Below are positions 33,794-46,300 of a DNA stretch of 64,000 nt, in pieces. Origin of the DNA: Corella eumyota (Eukaryota > Chordata > Ascidiacea > Phlebobranchia > Corellidae); contig OY720100.1 of the NCBI GenBank assembly GCA_963082875.1, forward strand, positions 7,068,001 to 7,132,000, read 5' to 3'. The position numbers and the translations under genes are program-made. The notes beneath the pieces are model-generated. The model was given only the letters and a program-made list of their open reading frames with translations. It did no database searches and had not been told where the DNA came from. Within the stretch, counting starts at the first letter, position 1, and the number at the start of each line of letters is the position of its first letter.

Positions 33794-34705
33794 TTAGCCA
33801 TGTAATCGTGCATAGTTTTTCATGTTCTTTTTGATACCAGACACAATTTTTTCTTTCGGTACAGAGCGTGATCCATAATAATCAACAAAGTTTCCTTTAG
33901 GGTTCATTAAATACATCACAATTGTGTGGTCGACAATGTAATCATTATCGGCGTCTTTCGGACCGTTACTAAAGTAAACACGAAATGCCTTTGTTGCCTG
34001 CTTGATTTGGTCCATTGATCCAGTTAATCCGATAAACTTTTTGTGAAACTCCTTGATGTATTCGGAAATTGCCTCTGGTGTATCTCGATCGGGATCTACC
34101 GAGATAAAAATTGGTTGAATATCCGGAACACTGTGATCCTTGTCCACATCATCTACAATCTCCGCCATCTTCTCCAATTCCTCCGGACAAATATCGGGGC
34201 AATGAGTGAACCCAAAATATAACAATAACCATTTACCAAGAAAATCTTTCTTAGAAACAGCTTTGCCGGTATGATCGATCAAGTTATAATCTGCAGCACC
34301 TATATCAACTTTACTCAATTGTTCTTCTCTTTTTACAGTCGTGATCTCTTTCTTTTTTGACTTAGCTAAGTAGTATGTTAATCCACACATTGACAAGAAG
34401 ACAGCAACGATGACTAATCTTTTTCCCAATGGTATTGGTTCCTCTTTAGGTTTTTCATCTTCAAGTTTTGGAGGTTCAACTTCTTTGTTAAATTTATATC
34501 CAGTTGTGTGAAGCAAATTAAAATGTAGATAATTTGGAACAATTTTGGTTTGTGAAATAAATTTGTTTTCAGGTTTTTGAAACAAAACATTGAGTGAACA
34601 AATAACATTTTTAGATGTGATAGACTGTATTGAATACTGTCTTACACATAATGGAACCAAATTTAAAAATTCTCCCTTATTTCTTAGTAAATGGTGATGC
34701 AACAT
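33794..34705 (-). CDS. SCO1: SCO1/SCO2 mitochondrial copper chaperone, intronless
   Basis: Inner-membrane copper metallochaperone that delivers copper to the CuA site of cytochrome c oxidase subunit 2. A single open frame of 303 residues: a basic N-terminal presequence, a membrane helix around residues 96-114 (RLVIVAVFLSMCGLTYYLA), then a thioredoxin-like domain with the copper site CPDIC (Cys169, Cys173) and His260 in DYIVDHTIVMYL. These three positions coincide with those of human SCO1 (301 residues). Other family marks: GKWLLLYFGFTHCPDICPEE, FISVDPDRDTPE and FIGLTGS. The coding part has no intron, unlike nearly every other gene here. An acceptor-like site (ttttttattacag) ends at 34756, 50 bases before the start, so the mRNA may be cis- or trans-spliced in its leader. 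The frame looks intact and selected, so it is not a dead retrocopy. Confidence 0.96.
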   Translation of the reverse strand: MLHHHLLRNKGEFLNLVPLCVRQYSIQSITSKNVICSLNVLFQKPENKFISQTKIVPNYLHFNLLHTTGYKFNKEVEPPKLEDEKPKEEPIPLGKRLVIVAVFLSMCGLTYYLAKSKKKEITTVKREEQLSKVDIGAADYNLIDHTGKAVSKKDFLGKWLLLYFGFTHCPDICPEELEKMAEIVDDVDKDHSVPDIQPIFISVDPDRDTPEAISEYIKEFHKKFIGLTGSMDQIKQATKAFRVYFSNGPKDADNDYIVDHTIVMYLMNPKGNFVDYYGSRSVPKEKIVSGIKKNMKNYARLHG

Positions 34706-35450
34706 AGTAGAGACTGTAACTGACAGATTTCAACTATACTTATGTTAAAATGGGTCTGTAATAAAAAAAAAAGCAAAACCGTTACAGTTTAATTCGTATA
34801 TATTTTTATTTAAAGTCAAAAATTCGGAGATGACTGGATGATGCAGTTTGTTTTAAAGTCAGGAATAGTACTTATTTTTTATATAGCTGGCTAACATTGT
34901 TTAATGTTATTTAACAAACAAACTTTTAAACGTCACCTTGAGTTTATTTAATTAAAGGAACATTACAATAATCGTGTAGAAATTAAAAAAATAAAATGTT
35001 TTCTTGACGTTTATAATTTTCTAAAAATGTAAACAACGAATTTAAGTCATGCGTGTCGGGCATGACTCAAAAAATATACTATATCCTCAATTTAAAATGT
35101 AGTCTATACAAAACTTAGTTCTTTTAAACTGATTATTTTTGCTATTGCTAATTTTTTTATTATAAAATAATTTTTTTTATAAAATGAAGTATTGTTGTTT
35201 ATTGCACACCAAAAACGAAATTTGAAAAAGAAAACTAAGTCTTTAATAAAAGCAAAAGAAAAAAATTAAATGAAATAAAAGTAGAAATAGAATTATAATT
35301 CTTCGAATTACTAACTTTAGTTATTATTTTTAGAATAATCAGTGGGTATAGCAAAATAGTAATATAAAAAATAAAGTAAAATATGTGAGCTAAACAGTAT
35401 TAGATTTATGGAAAGTAAAAAACAATGAAAAGTAATTGCTGTATAAATTT
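34706..35450. other. Intergenic between SCO1 start and TMEM104 stop
   Basis: About 745 bp, very AT-rich. Apart from the acceptor-like site at 34756-34770, no recognised feature. Confidence 0.6.
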
Positions 35451-38400
35451 TTAGTGATCAGTTAATGACAAAATGTGGTTAACTGTTACAAAAATTAAAC
35501 AAATTGCAGCCCAAACCATAACAACAATCACCCAAAGACGTCTTGAAAATGGAGACCTTAAACAAAAAAATAAAATTAGAAACATGGAAATAAAAAAGCA
35601 AATTAAAAAAATATTTTAAATGGCAATTAAAATTTACCTGTGAGGATTTCGAACAATGGAATTCCTTCCCTGAGTAGTAGATGCTTCTTTTCGTGCCAAT
35701 AACACCAAAAAAGCAGGTATAATATATTGTACGCCAGCGCCTGCATATGATCCAGTTATACCAACTAAAGTTGTGAGGTTGTCAGTACCGAATGCAATTG
35801 CAATGGGAGGTAAAATAGCTAACGTCGGGTACAGAAGTCGGTTGATATAAAATGATGAAGTTTGTTTGAATAAAGCCTAAAAGGGTAGCATCATAAGGCA
35901 AAGATCGTTTTAATATTTAATAAAAATATGACATAGATTTCTAATTTACTCTTAAATTGTTGCGGAGGGTAACTGCTATAATTGGAAAGTTTGTAGAAAG
36001 AGTAAAAACTGGAAACAACCCAAGAAAATATCGAAACACAAAGATATCGGTTACTTGACAGGAATCCTGAAAAATTATTGGATTTTTGCAAAGTTAAATT
36101 ACCTTTATTTAGGAAAAGCTCAATATATAACTGAACGGCAATAGTAACTTAATTCTGGCATTTTTTAATAACCTAACTTATTACTTCCTTACCTGAAAAT
36201 TAAGGGTATATAGATCCTTCAAAACACTTGTTTTAAAACAGTATATTGCTGTCATGCCAAGAAGCAGATAAAACATGAAAATCAACAAATAATCAGCAGC
36301 TAAAAGTTTGTGCAATTTTGCCTTGTTTTTAATCGGGGTAACAAGACTTGGTAAGGAGTGCTGACACATAAATGAGTACACTGCAACCCCGAATAGATTA
36401 GGTACCCCAGAAATATTTGCTATAGGGGGATTCCCATCACCCCCACCAGTGCTTGAGATGTATATAATAGCAAGTACCACCATTAATATAAATGCTAAAC
36501 AAATAGTAAAACAATTTTGATGCAAGATAAAAAAATAGTTTATTTTAAAAATTAGTAAAACAAAAATCAAGTAACATTTTGTCTTACCCATCCATCTAAA
36601 TAAAGTGGTTACGATTTGCAGATATTTTGTTTTTTGGACATCAAAATAAGTAAATGGCCCCAACAAGAGAGAAAAAGCTGCCTGTAATTGAAGTTAAATA
36701 TTTATTATATGAAATGGTTGTTTAGAATAACAAATACACTTATTTTAAAAAAAGCACTTACTAGAAATATATAGTAGACATCTTTCCTTGTGGTAGTTTT
36801 TCCCCAACAAATGTCCGAATCTTGCGGGGGAGTTGAATTCGTTAAAGCACACGTTAAGTTTCCACTTTAAAATAAAACATTTTAGTCTAAGAGTAAAATG
36901 ATTAGATTTAAATTTAAAAAAATTATATATATTGCAAATAATACATACCACACAATATCTCTTAATGACTTTGGAACTGCAGCAGCATAAATTGCAAGGT
37001 CACCATATAAATAAATTATGATACAAATATAGAACAAAGCACGGCCAACTAAAATAATAAAGTTAAAGTATATTTATGTTAAGCAACTGTATACTGTTTT
37101 TTTCATAGGGTTAAAACCCTTGAATTTATGAAAAAAAAATTCTTGGGTTATATCACCATTAATTTAATGAAAAAGCACACCTACGTAATGGTATTTAACA
37201 GTAAGAATTTTCTAAATCAACATAAATAAAAAAAATTACATTTCAAAAATTAAATATTACACACTCATTTTGACTTACTTTTGTTAAAAAACATGTCTGC
37301 CATTTCTCCCATCTCTACTGCTTGGGTGATTTTAAAATTGTTGTTGGTTAATGACAAGGATCTTGTTCTGGTTATTGAGTGATCTGGAATAAAAACAAAA
37401 TTAGAAACTTGTTTTATAATATTGCTTGCTAGGATTATAGTATATATATATAGTCAATACTTGATCTAGGAGCCAATAAAGGACTATCTTCATTAAGTTC
37501 AGGAAGATAGGCTGAAGAAGAGTTATTTAAACTTCCACTTGAGTCAGAAGAAAAACATTCATCCTAAAACATTAAAAAAAATTTAAACAATTAAGTACTA
37601 GTGCATTAAATATTTTTACATAAAATACCCAATGCTGAATAGAGTAAGCATATTATTAATATTTTTAAACTAATTGTAAATATATATGATTTCTTACTGG
37701 AATATCAATATCGGAATCATCTTTTTGCTTTTTACAAGAATTCGCGATTGACAATGATTCCACCATAAATGTAGTGGTGATATAACTAAAAAAAACAGAT
37801 TCAATACAGATAGATTTCATTTGCGCTAATTATGGTTCGAAATCTTAGATTTCGAAACATATTGTTATTGTCATTATATTTATTATTATTATTATTGTTT
37901 TTCTTCTTATTTGACCGAATTTTGAAAGACGATAACTTTTGTTCTTTAAAAGTAAAAGTTCTAAATTTTTAGTATGTTTGTTATTATCCCAACGAATCGC
38001 AAACCTCCTATTTATGACATTTAAATGTCACTAATTACTAATTAATATATTTTATTATTAAAATTTAAAGATTAAATTTTCTGAAATTTTAATATGTTGT
38101 TGGTATTATTATTTTGTATGTTGCTATTTAAAATGAAGATTTAACTCTAGTTAAATATCGTTTAATCATTATTTTAGTTTTTTTATAAAATAACAAATCA
38201 GTGTGAGTTTAACGCTTGAATCGCAAACCTCCTATTTACGACACTTAAATGTCACTAATTACTAATTAATAGATGTTTGTTTATTAAAATTTAAAGGTTG
38301 TTATTAATTTTTTAAATCTTGGTCAATTGTATATCATGATATTACTAACTCAAAAATGAATTAAAATTAAAATTTTTATTACTTATTACTTATTAATAGG

Positions 38401-39265
38401 TGTTTGTTTATTAAAATTTAAAAGTTGTTGTTAATTTTTTAAATCTTGGTCTATTGTATATCATGATATTAGTAACTCAAAAATAAATTAAAATTTTATT
38501 TTTTGTCACTAATTACTAATTAATAGGTGTTTGTTTATTCAAATTTAAAGATTTTTATTAGGTTTTTAAATTTTGGTCGGTTATATCTTATAATATTTAT
38601 AATTTGAAGGTAATTAAAAAATAATTCTTGTTTGTTTGTTATATTTAAATGCTGGTTTGATAATTAAAAATCAAAGGTATGTTATATTCTTGGTTAATGT
38701 TTATGCATATATTTCTTTATTTATAAAATTTTATGTTAAAAATAATCAAATAATTTTGAACCATATTTTATTAATCAAATAAATCTAGTGTTAAGTTATT
38801 TTCCATTTAAAATACTTATATTTTTTTAATTTGCTAACTTTGCTAATAACTCTTAATGGCCTATACAAAAAACATCAAAAAATTGTTATATGTTTGCACC
38901 TCATAATCCCCAATACCGTCAACAAAATTAAACTTAAGACCCATCCAGCAGAAGCCATTGCTTTTGGTAGAGTGAGTGCACCGGTTCCAACGATAAGATT
39001 AAAAACATAAATAATTCCCACCTGAAATTTATAAATTGCTGTAAAATAGGGGCTACGGTAAAATAGGGGCTACGGTAAAATAGCATTACAATAAACAATT
39101 TGACCAAGTTGGTTACTAGAAAGTCCAAAGAAGTTAAAAAAATACATGAACAGAAAGGCATTTCGCCTTGTGTTTGCGTAAATATTGTGTGTTATTTAAT
39201 TTAAATTAACCTTAAAAGTAACTTACAGCAGGGGAATAAGTGGAATCCATTGTATCTGTTGCCAT
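35451..39265 (-). CDS. TMEM104: TMEM104, multi-pass amino-acid-transporter-like membrane protein
   Basis: Polytopic protein of the amino acid/auxin permease (SLC36/38-like) superfamily; its substrate is not settled. Exon 39227-39265 (MATDTMDSTYSPA), 38900-39022 (first helix: NLIVGTGALTLPKAMASAGW), about 37703-37787, about 37463-37564 (acidic Ser-rich loop), about 37279-37385 (ITQAVEMGEMADMFFNK), 36953-37048 (CIIIYLYGDLAIYAAAVP), 36756-36865 (an NLT sequon and cysteines, likely lumenal), about 36585-36680 (LLLGPFTYFDVQKTKYLQI), 36192 to about 36494 (FGVAVYSFMCQHSLPSLVTP), about 35948-36066, about 35640-35879 (TLVGITGSYAGAGVQYIIPA) and 35451-35558 (ends VNHILSLTDH). About 480 residues and close to the vertebrate protein throughout. 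The 1.1-kb second intron is full of degenerate tandem repeats; intron 1 has a 17-bp triplet repeat. Confidence 0.95.
37993..38630. repeat. Tandem repeat array (about 127-bp unit) in TMEM104 intron 2
   Basis: Three successive copies start with cactaattactaattaata or a variant at 38253, 38381 and 38507 and share gtgtttgtttattaaaattt, aaatcttggtcaattgtata and tcatgatattactaactcaa; the last copy is the most diverged. A separate block aatcgcaaacctcctattta plus the same opening occurs at 37994-38050 and at 38218-38272, so an older, longer duplication preceded the tandem growth. Confidence 0.88.
39041..39083. repeat. 17-bp tandem repeat, 2.5 copies
   Basis: The unit gtaaaataggggctacg occurs at 39041 and 39058, with a partial third copy at 39075, in TMEM104 intron 1. 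The copies are identical, so the expansion is recent. Confidence 0.9.
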
Positions 39266-40378
39266 TTCTTAAGCAAAAGCTTGTCTCTTGGCTTTCTTAG
39301 TTCACTTGACAAAAACGTAAACAAATGATTAAACTTTTACATACACGTCGAAGATTAAACACGTGACATCAACAACAAGTTATTTGGAGTGGTGTCAAAG
39401 TAAATTTTAGGTTATCCTCGTTTTATAAAAGTTATACTTGTCTAAAATTATTCTTGTATATATCTTTATCCTCGATGTGGGATCTAAACATAGTCCATCC
39501 CAGTCTCGAGTTACCTTCAGTAGTAGAATATTATATAGATTATAATTGCCCGGTAATTATGCTGCTGGCTCGGCAAGAGTTTATATCGTTTACAGCGCCT
39601 TACACAAGGGCGCTACAGCATAAGAGCAGTGGGAATTGAACTCACGAAATTTGTCCTCATCCTATTTTAACACCAAGTTTATTTAATGTACTGTCAATAA
39701 ATTTTGTTACATGAATAAACGATTTCTGATTGCATTAAACATTTTATTTTCACCAATCAACAAAAGAATTAGAATCACAATGTCATATACCAGGCTAGGC
39801 AAGCAACACATCGTGCAAGTGACTTATCCCGTACCTGGCTATCGTCAAAAGCAAGCAGCAATATCAACTAAGCTCACTTTATACAACAATAATTCTTGTT
39901 ATTTTTATCATGATTAGAAAAAAATATGAAAATTTTAGTTATGTTGAAAATTTAACAATCATATATTATTTAGGTAGTGCAGCACAAATTCAGAAAAAAA
40001 AATTTATTATATTATTCTCATTTTCTAAGTCCCAAATTTTTTTAATGTTTCTCATATTTTCACATTGGCATAAAGTGTAAGTTAGTTATATGACATGCAA
40101 AGTTATTAACTGTACAGTGCAAATATAAACAAAACCGGCCTTGGTTAATTTATAATAATATTAATAATTCAAATTACAACATAATATACATTTACGATCG
40201 CATAAAATTCTTTTAATCAAAAAAACTAAATTAATAAAAAAAATTCGGTGGATTTAATAAAAAAGATTAAATTGTATACATTGCAGTTATAAAATCAATA
40301 TTTATACAACATCTTATTTTAGATAAAACCTACAAACCATATCGGCAGTTTATAAACTATTAGGCCACCACGACCCAG
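39266..40378. other. Intergenic, TMEM104 promoter side and SORBS 3' side
   Basis: About 1.1 kb holding a partial SINE (39453-39650), the TMEM104 upstream region and the SORBS 3' UTR. Open frames at 39454-39917 on the plus strand derive from the SINE and flanks and show no family match. Confidence 0.6.
39453..39650 (-). mobile_element. tRNA-derived SINE, partial
   Basis: Minus-oriented: plus strand reads tgtatatatctttatcctcg atgtggg, then a small gap relative to other copies, cccagtctcgagttacctt, ttatatagattataattgcc, aagggcgctacagcataaga, gcagtgggaattgaactcac. The start of the tRNA-like head is lost. Confidence 0.85.
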
Positions 40379-43300
40379 CTAACTGTTACCCAAGGTAACA
40401 TAGTTTCCAGGAAAAGTACCAAACTGCCCAGTACGCTCACAGGTACCCACATACCACCCATCGTCACATGTTTCAACAACCATTACTGAGTCGCCAGGCA
40501 TCAAATCAACCTCATCATCATTACAAGCTGCATATGCATACACTGCAACATATTTCCCTATTACTTGACCGAAATCAGGTTGCTGACTCGGGGGTGGGGT
40601 TTGCTGTCTTGGGGTTGAGGGTTGGGAGCTTATATTTGACGAGGGATAAGAAGGAACGGATGGGGTGAGATAGGATTGTTGTGACGAAGGTGGAGGGGGG
40701 AACTTGTCTTCCCTGGTTGTTTTGGGGGGGTTTGGGGTGTTTTGGTTTTCAAGGTTTTCAACCACGCGGTCGAGTTCTGTCATGTCGAAGCTGGGGTCCC
40801 GATGGGTGTTGGTCGGGGCATGAAGAACTTTACTGGCCCCAACAACTGTGTTTGCAAGAAAAGCCGCTCTCTGTTTTCTGTCATTTTCTAACAAATAAAA
40901 TATTTTTTGTTAATTACTGTTTTCAAAAAGAATCATTTATAAATTTAAATAAATTGGTTTTTCAAATATATTTCAGATTAATTTTTAATCTTACCATCGG
41001 GCTCACTATTCGAACTTGTTTGACTTAGTGAGTAAGAGTGCTGAGAAGAAGACATGGAGGTTGTGCTCCTTGGAGACACAGTTGAGGATGGAGCCTCCAG
41101 CTCTTTTGGGATGTGAGTCGTCTTCTTTATTTCAGCTGTTTCTGGTTCAATGACAACATCAACATAATTGCAAGGAAGTATTCCTGTTGTGCTGCCAACT
41201 TTACCTTTGTACCTAAAACAAAAAGTTATTTATTAATAAGGTTAAAGAAATTGTTTGTTTAAAAAAATAAATTTTGTGCATTTGTTTTATATAGAACAAG
41301 GTAAGGTATGGTCTGCTAAGCAGTTTAATAGATTTTGCAAAATATTTTTATTGGCATAACTAAATGTTGTTTTTGACCCTGTTAAAACTAATTTATTTAT
41401 TATGTAACCTTTTTTATAAAAATTAACCATTGATTTTTTATTAATGGGCTTTTATGAGAAGATAAGAGCAATTTAATAGTAATTATATTTTTAAGTAGAT
41501 TTAAATTTGCCTCTTAACCTAATGTCATTTGTACGCAAACAAATGCAAATATTTTTTATGTTGATTAACAAAACGTTTGTATTAGTTTACTATATTTATT
41601 ACCAGTTTGCATCAATTTTTTTAAGTAACAAAATGCTGTCCCCTTTTTTAAATGAAAGCTCATTCTTGGTCTGCCCATTGAAATCGAACTTTGCTTTGGC
41701 TTGACCATTCCTTGATGGTTTTTCAGGTGAAGAAGATCCAGACAAAATCTTTAAATTTTTTTATAAATAGAAATTAAAAAAAAAATAAGATAAATTTAAA
41801 TGTATATTAAAACTTTATTGATAATCAAATATTTAATAAACTTTTTAAATTTTTTGATACCACGCTGAACAACTTGTATTTTAAAATAAATAATTTCATA
41901 AATTTAAAATGTGTTTTTAATTTTAACAACATTTTTAAATCAAAAGTAATTTTTTTCTTTTTTGATGATATAAAAATTGTTTTAATGTTTTACCTGCAAA
42001 TACTGGACTGGCACGATTCCACTTTCAGATCCATTAATTGTTTCAGCCATAAACCAATTTTCATCGATTCTTTTCGTGACAATGACAGTTTGACCTTTCT
42101 TTACAGCCATCTCTTTGGCAGTTTGTGCATTGAAAGCGAATTTAGCTCTGGCTGGCTGTCGTAAGTGTTCCTTTATACAAAAAACAAGGTTTTAATAATT
42201 TATATTTGTCAATTAAATAAGAAAGCAAAAGACAAAACACTTTTATAAGATAAATTAAAATTTATATATTACACTTTTAAATATTTTTGTATTTTTTATA
42301 TTGTTATAAACTAACATTCTTTTTTAATTATTGTTATTGAAATGGAAAATATTATATTGATACACTTTATATTAAATTTTGTGTGTTACATTTTAAAATC
42401 AAACTTTCTGAGAAATTATTTCCTATCAATTATTTCCGATTACATCATTTCCTTAAATAGATATGACATAATAAAGCAATTCCAATTATCAGGTGGGACG
42501 AAAATCATAAACTGATAAAAGTTGTATTTATCAAAGTTAATTATTTTACCGAATCTTTTGCCTTGTTTTGTTCTGATTTCATAGAATTGGCTTGGTATGT
42601 ATTTCCTGTTGAACCTAAATCAATAAAAACATGTCACTAATTAAAATTATAAATGTAGGGAGTTTTAGGCAACAAAATAAAAACACTAAAAATTACTTAG
42701 TTATTGAAATTTACTTGCGGCCACTTCCTACCAATATTTTACAATAAAATTTTGACATTTTAACAAATTAGGTGTTTTGTACTTACCATTGATTTGATGT
42801 TTGTGGTGAACTGCATGTGACATGTTGTGGCTTGGAGATTTATTAACTTGTTCCTTTGGTTTTGAAGCTACCACTGGCGGTGGTGATTTGTAACTGCAAA
42901 TGCAATGGTTTGTTACATTTATCACAGAAAGTTGAACAACAGATGTCTAGATTACAAAGCTCTTTAAAATAAATGACATTTTTTATAGTCAATTGTAAAG
43001 TTTTGGGAAAAACTAAAAATAAATATAATTTTCTAAAATTCTATATACTTTCTTTATAAAACTAAACTTAATCCATTTTTTTTTATTAAATATTTAATAT
43101 TACCTAAAATTTGGTTTAAATAGAAAGGATTCTTTTACTTGTATTAGTTAAAACTGTATTATATGTGGTCCCTGCAGACTGTCTGGTACATAACACAAAA
43201 CTAAAAGTTAAAATATCACGTCATATAACCACTTCCTAATGCTTTTTTTCTCTTAGCATTTGGGTAGCAAAACTTTTTAACGATTCATAAAAATGTTTTC

Positions 43301-46300
43301 TCTCTTTTCAAACAAAATCAATAAAAATCTGTCAACCTAATTAAAATTGATTGTGCTCATATATAGGTAAGGTATTTAAATTTAAAGCATTATATGTTCA
43401 ACTGTATCAAGATAAAACTTAAAAAAATAGAACTTTAATTAACAGCATTTGGTTAAAAATTGTTTGAAAAATTCAAGGAAAAAGTCTTACCTTGGCATAG
43501 ATGAAGGTGTAGGGCTGTTTGTATGCTAAAATAATAAAATGCGTATATGAGACAAAATAGTTTTACCAACACAAAAAGCATAAATATTTTATACCACCAA
43601 TCAAACACATGCATTTTGTGCTGCTTTTTCTACATTGAAGTTATCGCATATGCATATTAGCTTAAAGGGTACATTTTTGAATATTTAATTAATACAGCAT
43701 TTGATAGTTCACGTTTAATTAATTTTAATCCTAACTTTTTACATTCAATACTTACCCTTTCTACATCAATATCCCATATTGTGCCACTCTATAAAGCAAA
43801 ACAAAGCAAGAAAAGGAAAGTTTTATTAGTAAAAGATCATTATGAAAAAGAAATATAGCATATAAATAAAAAAGTAAAACAAAAGCAATGGAAACTAAAA
43901 GGGTTATAGCAAGAACGAGATTTTGTTAAAGTATCCGCCCACTGCAGTAATACACATTTTTAAAATTATAACAACTTTTAAAGCTGATACAAAACACTTA
44001 TGACGAATGAAAGAGCTCTTGAGAGCAATTTCGCAAAGTTTAAAGCTCACCAGTTTGGGTTTGTAAATATCGTCAAAGTAATCAGTCCAATCTTTTTTTG
44101 AAAATTCTTCTAGGCTTGGGCTGCGGGGCTAGAATTTTATAAAAAATTAGCATTTTTTAATGATTTACTAGCTCCCCTGACTTTTGTATTTGATCTTTAA
44201 TAAATTTTCTGCAAACTTGATAGGACTTGTCACACTATAAACACACACACAACATAAAAAATGATTTACCATTGAAGATGTAGGTGATCTGACTGCATGA
44301 TTTTTCTCCATTTTACCACACTGCATTCTAATGCAATACAACAAGAAAATCTCACAAAACTATTTCAAATCTCTTAAAAAAACTATGCTGGCAAAAAGTT
44401 GAATCGTAACATGCTACTTGAACATTATTCTGAATATTCTTAAACCAACAACAGAACTATTAAAGTGGAAGAAACAATTAACTGAAATTCTTTTGTCCAA
44501 GTATAAATCACTTTTAAACTCATGTTACATGGGACAATGATATTCGAGGCAACAATGAATTAAATCAAAACAAATTGTTTTTTTCCGGAAGGTGGACGGC
44601 TATTGAAATGCACTGACACAAAAAATATATTATATTGATGAGTGTACCACAACTACGACTTTAAAGAGTTTTCTAAAGCAGCTTCCAACATATTCATTAA
44701 AAAAACTCTTTAAATTTTTCTGTTTACAGTTCTATAGTTTTAACATAAGCCTATTCTAAATTTAAATTTTTATGGTACTGAAAAACTAAGGCAATAACAG
44801 GATGTTTAACGTTTTAGTAATTAATTCTGTTTAAAATGTGTAGCAACTGTTCAACTCTTTCCATCTCCACCAACTACACAATATAGAGTGGCTTTTTAAC
44901 TTAACCTCGTTCTCAAATGTAAGTACCTTACTTCACTGCTTGAAAGTGTTGCTTTTTTGTTATTGAATACTTTCACTTTCACTAAACTTTCTAGGTTTTC
45001 TTGTAAATTAATAGAGACTAAGAAATCTAAAATACGCACATGCAAACACAATATAAAATACTACTTCTTTTAGTATAAATATAAATGCTTCTTTAATCAA
45101 ATTTGAATCTGGTGGACCAAACAATTTTAAAACCAGATTTTACTACTTTGTGATGACAAAAATACTTCGCAATACACTTTAACAACAACGACTCCATGCT
45201 GCCACCTTGTGGAAAGCAAAAAACAGCCAGCATGCCCTTGAACATGAATAAAACTTACTGGTACTTTACTAGTTAGTGTAGAACTCTGATGGCTTGTGGA
45301 ACGTTTTGCAGAGATATTTCGAACTGGTTTTTGAGGCAAGTTAGGATTACGTTTGGCCTTTTTTCAAGGTAAGAAATAAAACAAAAAAAGGAAGATTAAA
45401 GGGGTTGGAAAATAGAAAAAAATTTGCGAAAGGTAGGAAATGATAAAAAAAAACAAGTTTGATAAAAAGAAAAAAACAACAAAAACAGGTAAACTACACT
45501 AAAAATTTTGTAGAAAGTTTACCGGTTTGTTCTCGACAACGTAGGGCTGTGCAGGTTGATAATCAGTAATTTTTCCAACTTTGGTTGGTTTTGATAATTC
45601 TACTGAGGAATGGGATTCATGACTGTCAAAAAATTAAGTTAGTTAGGAAATTCAAAAAAATTATTAATTTTAAGGACAATTTTTCAAATCTTAAAATCTA
45701 TAAAGACTTCATTTACCTAAATTTTATGGATTATTATCTTATTTCAGGTACGAACATAAATAATTAAAAAAATGTGAGTATGTTAAAAGAAAATGGAGTT
45801 TAATTTAATACAACTAAAATAATAGAAAAAAGGTATTTTAAAGTTTAACATACTTGCTATTTGCAGAAGTTGATCTGGATTGGCTTTCATTTGCATTGTT
45901 ACTTTCATCTGTTAACATTAAGTTATTGCAATTAAAATAGATATGTTTTTTTTAATATTTAAAAATCATAAAAGTGTTTTTAATAACATTTTTACTAATC
46001 GCTTTTTTCAAAGTTATTTTTTTATTTTTCATACCATCGTTATTTTCAATCTTGTGCATTTGTTTGAACATATTTTTGTACCAATGTTTGGAGTCATCAA
46101 CAGTCTAAAAATAAAAAAAAATAAAACAATCACTAAATAGTAAAACACTATTTTAAACCAATATCCTGAAGCCAAAAATACAAAGCACTACAATATCAAT
46201 AACAACAGATTAATTAAAAAGATTTAATTAATATTATTAAAGTATGTAAATCCAAATAATATAAGCAAAAAAATAAAAATAATAAGGAATAGTACATACA

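Noticed and set aside
33794-34705. SCO1 as a dead processed pseudogene
   Set aside because: The frame is intact over 303 codons with all copper ligands, and no flanking poly(A) remnant is seen.
38253-38630. CRISPR-like array
   Set aside because: Eukaryotic intron; repeats are about 127 bp, degenerate and adjoining, without unique spacers.
39454-39917. Small plus-strand genes upstream of TMEM104
   Set aside because: The first frame is SINE sequence and the second has no splice or family support.
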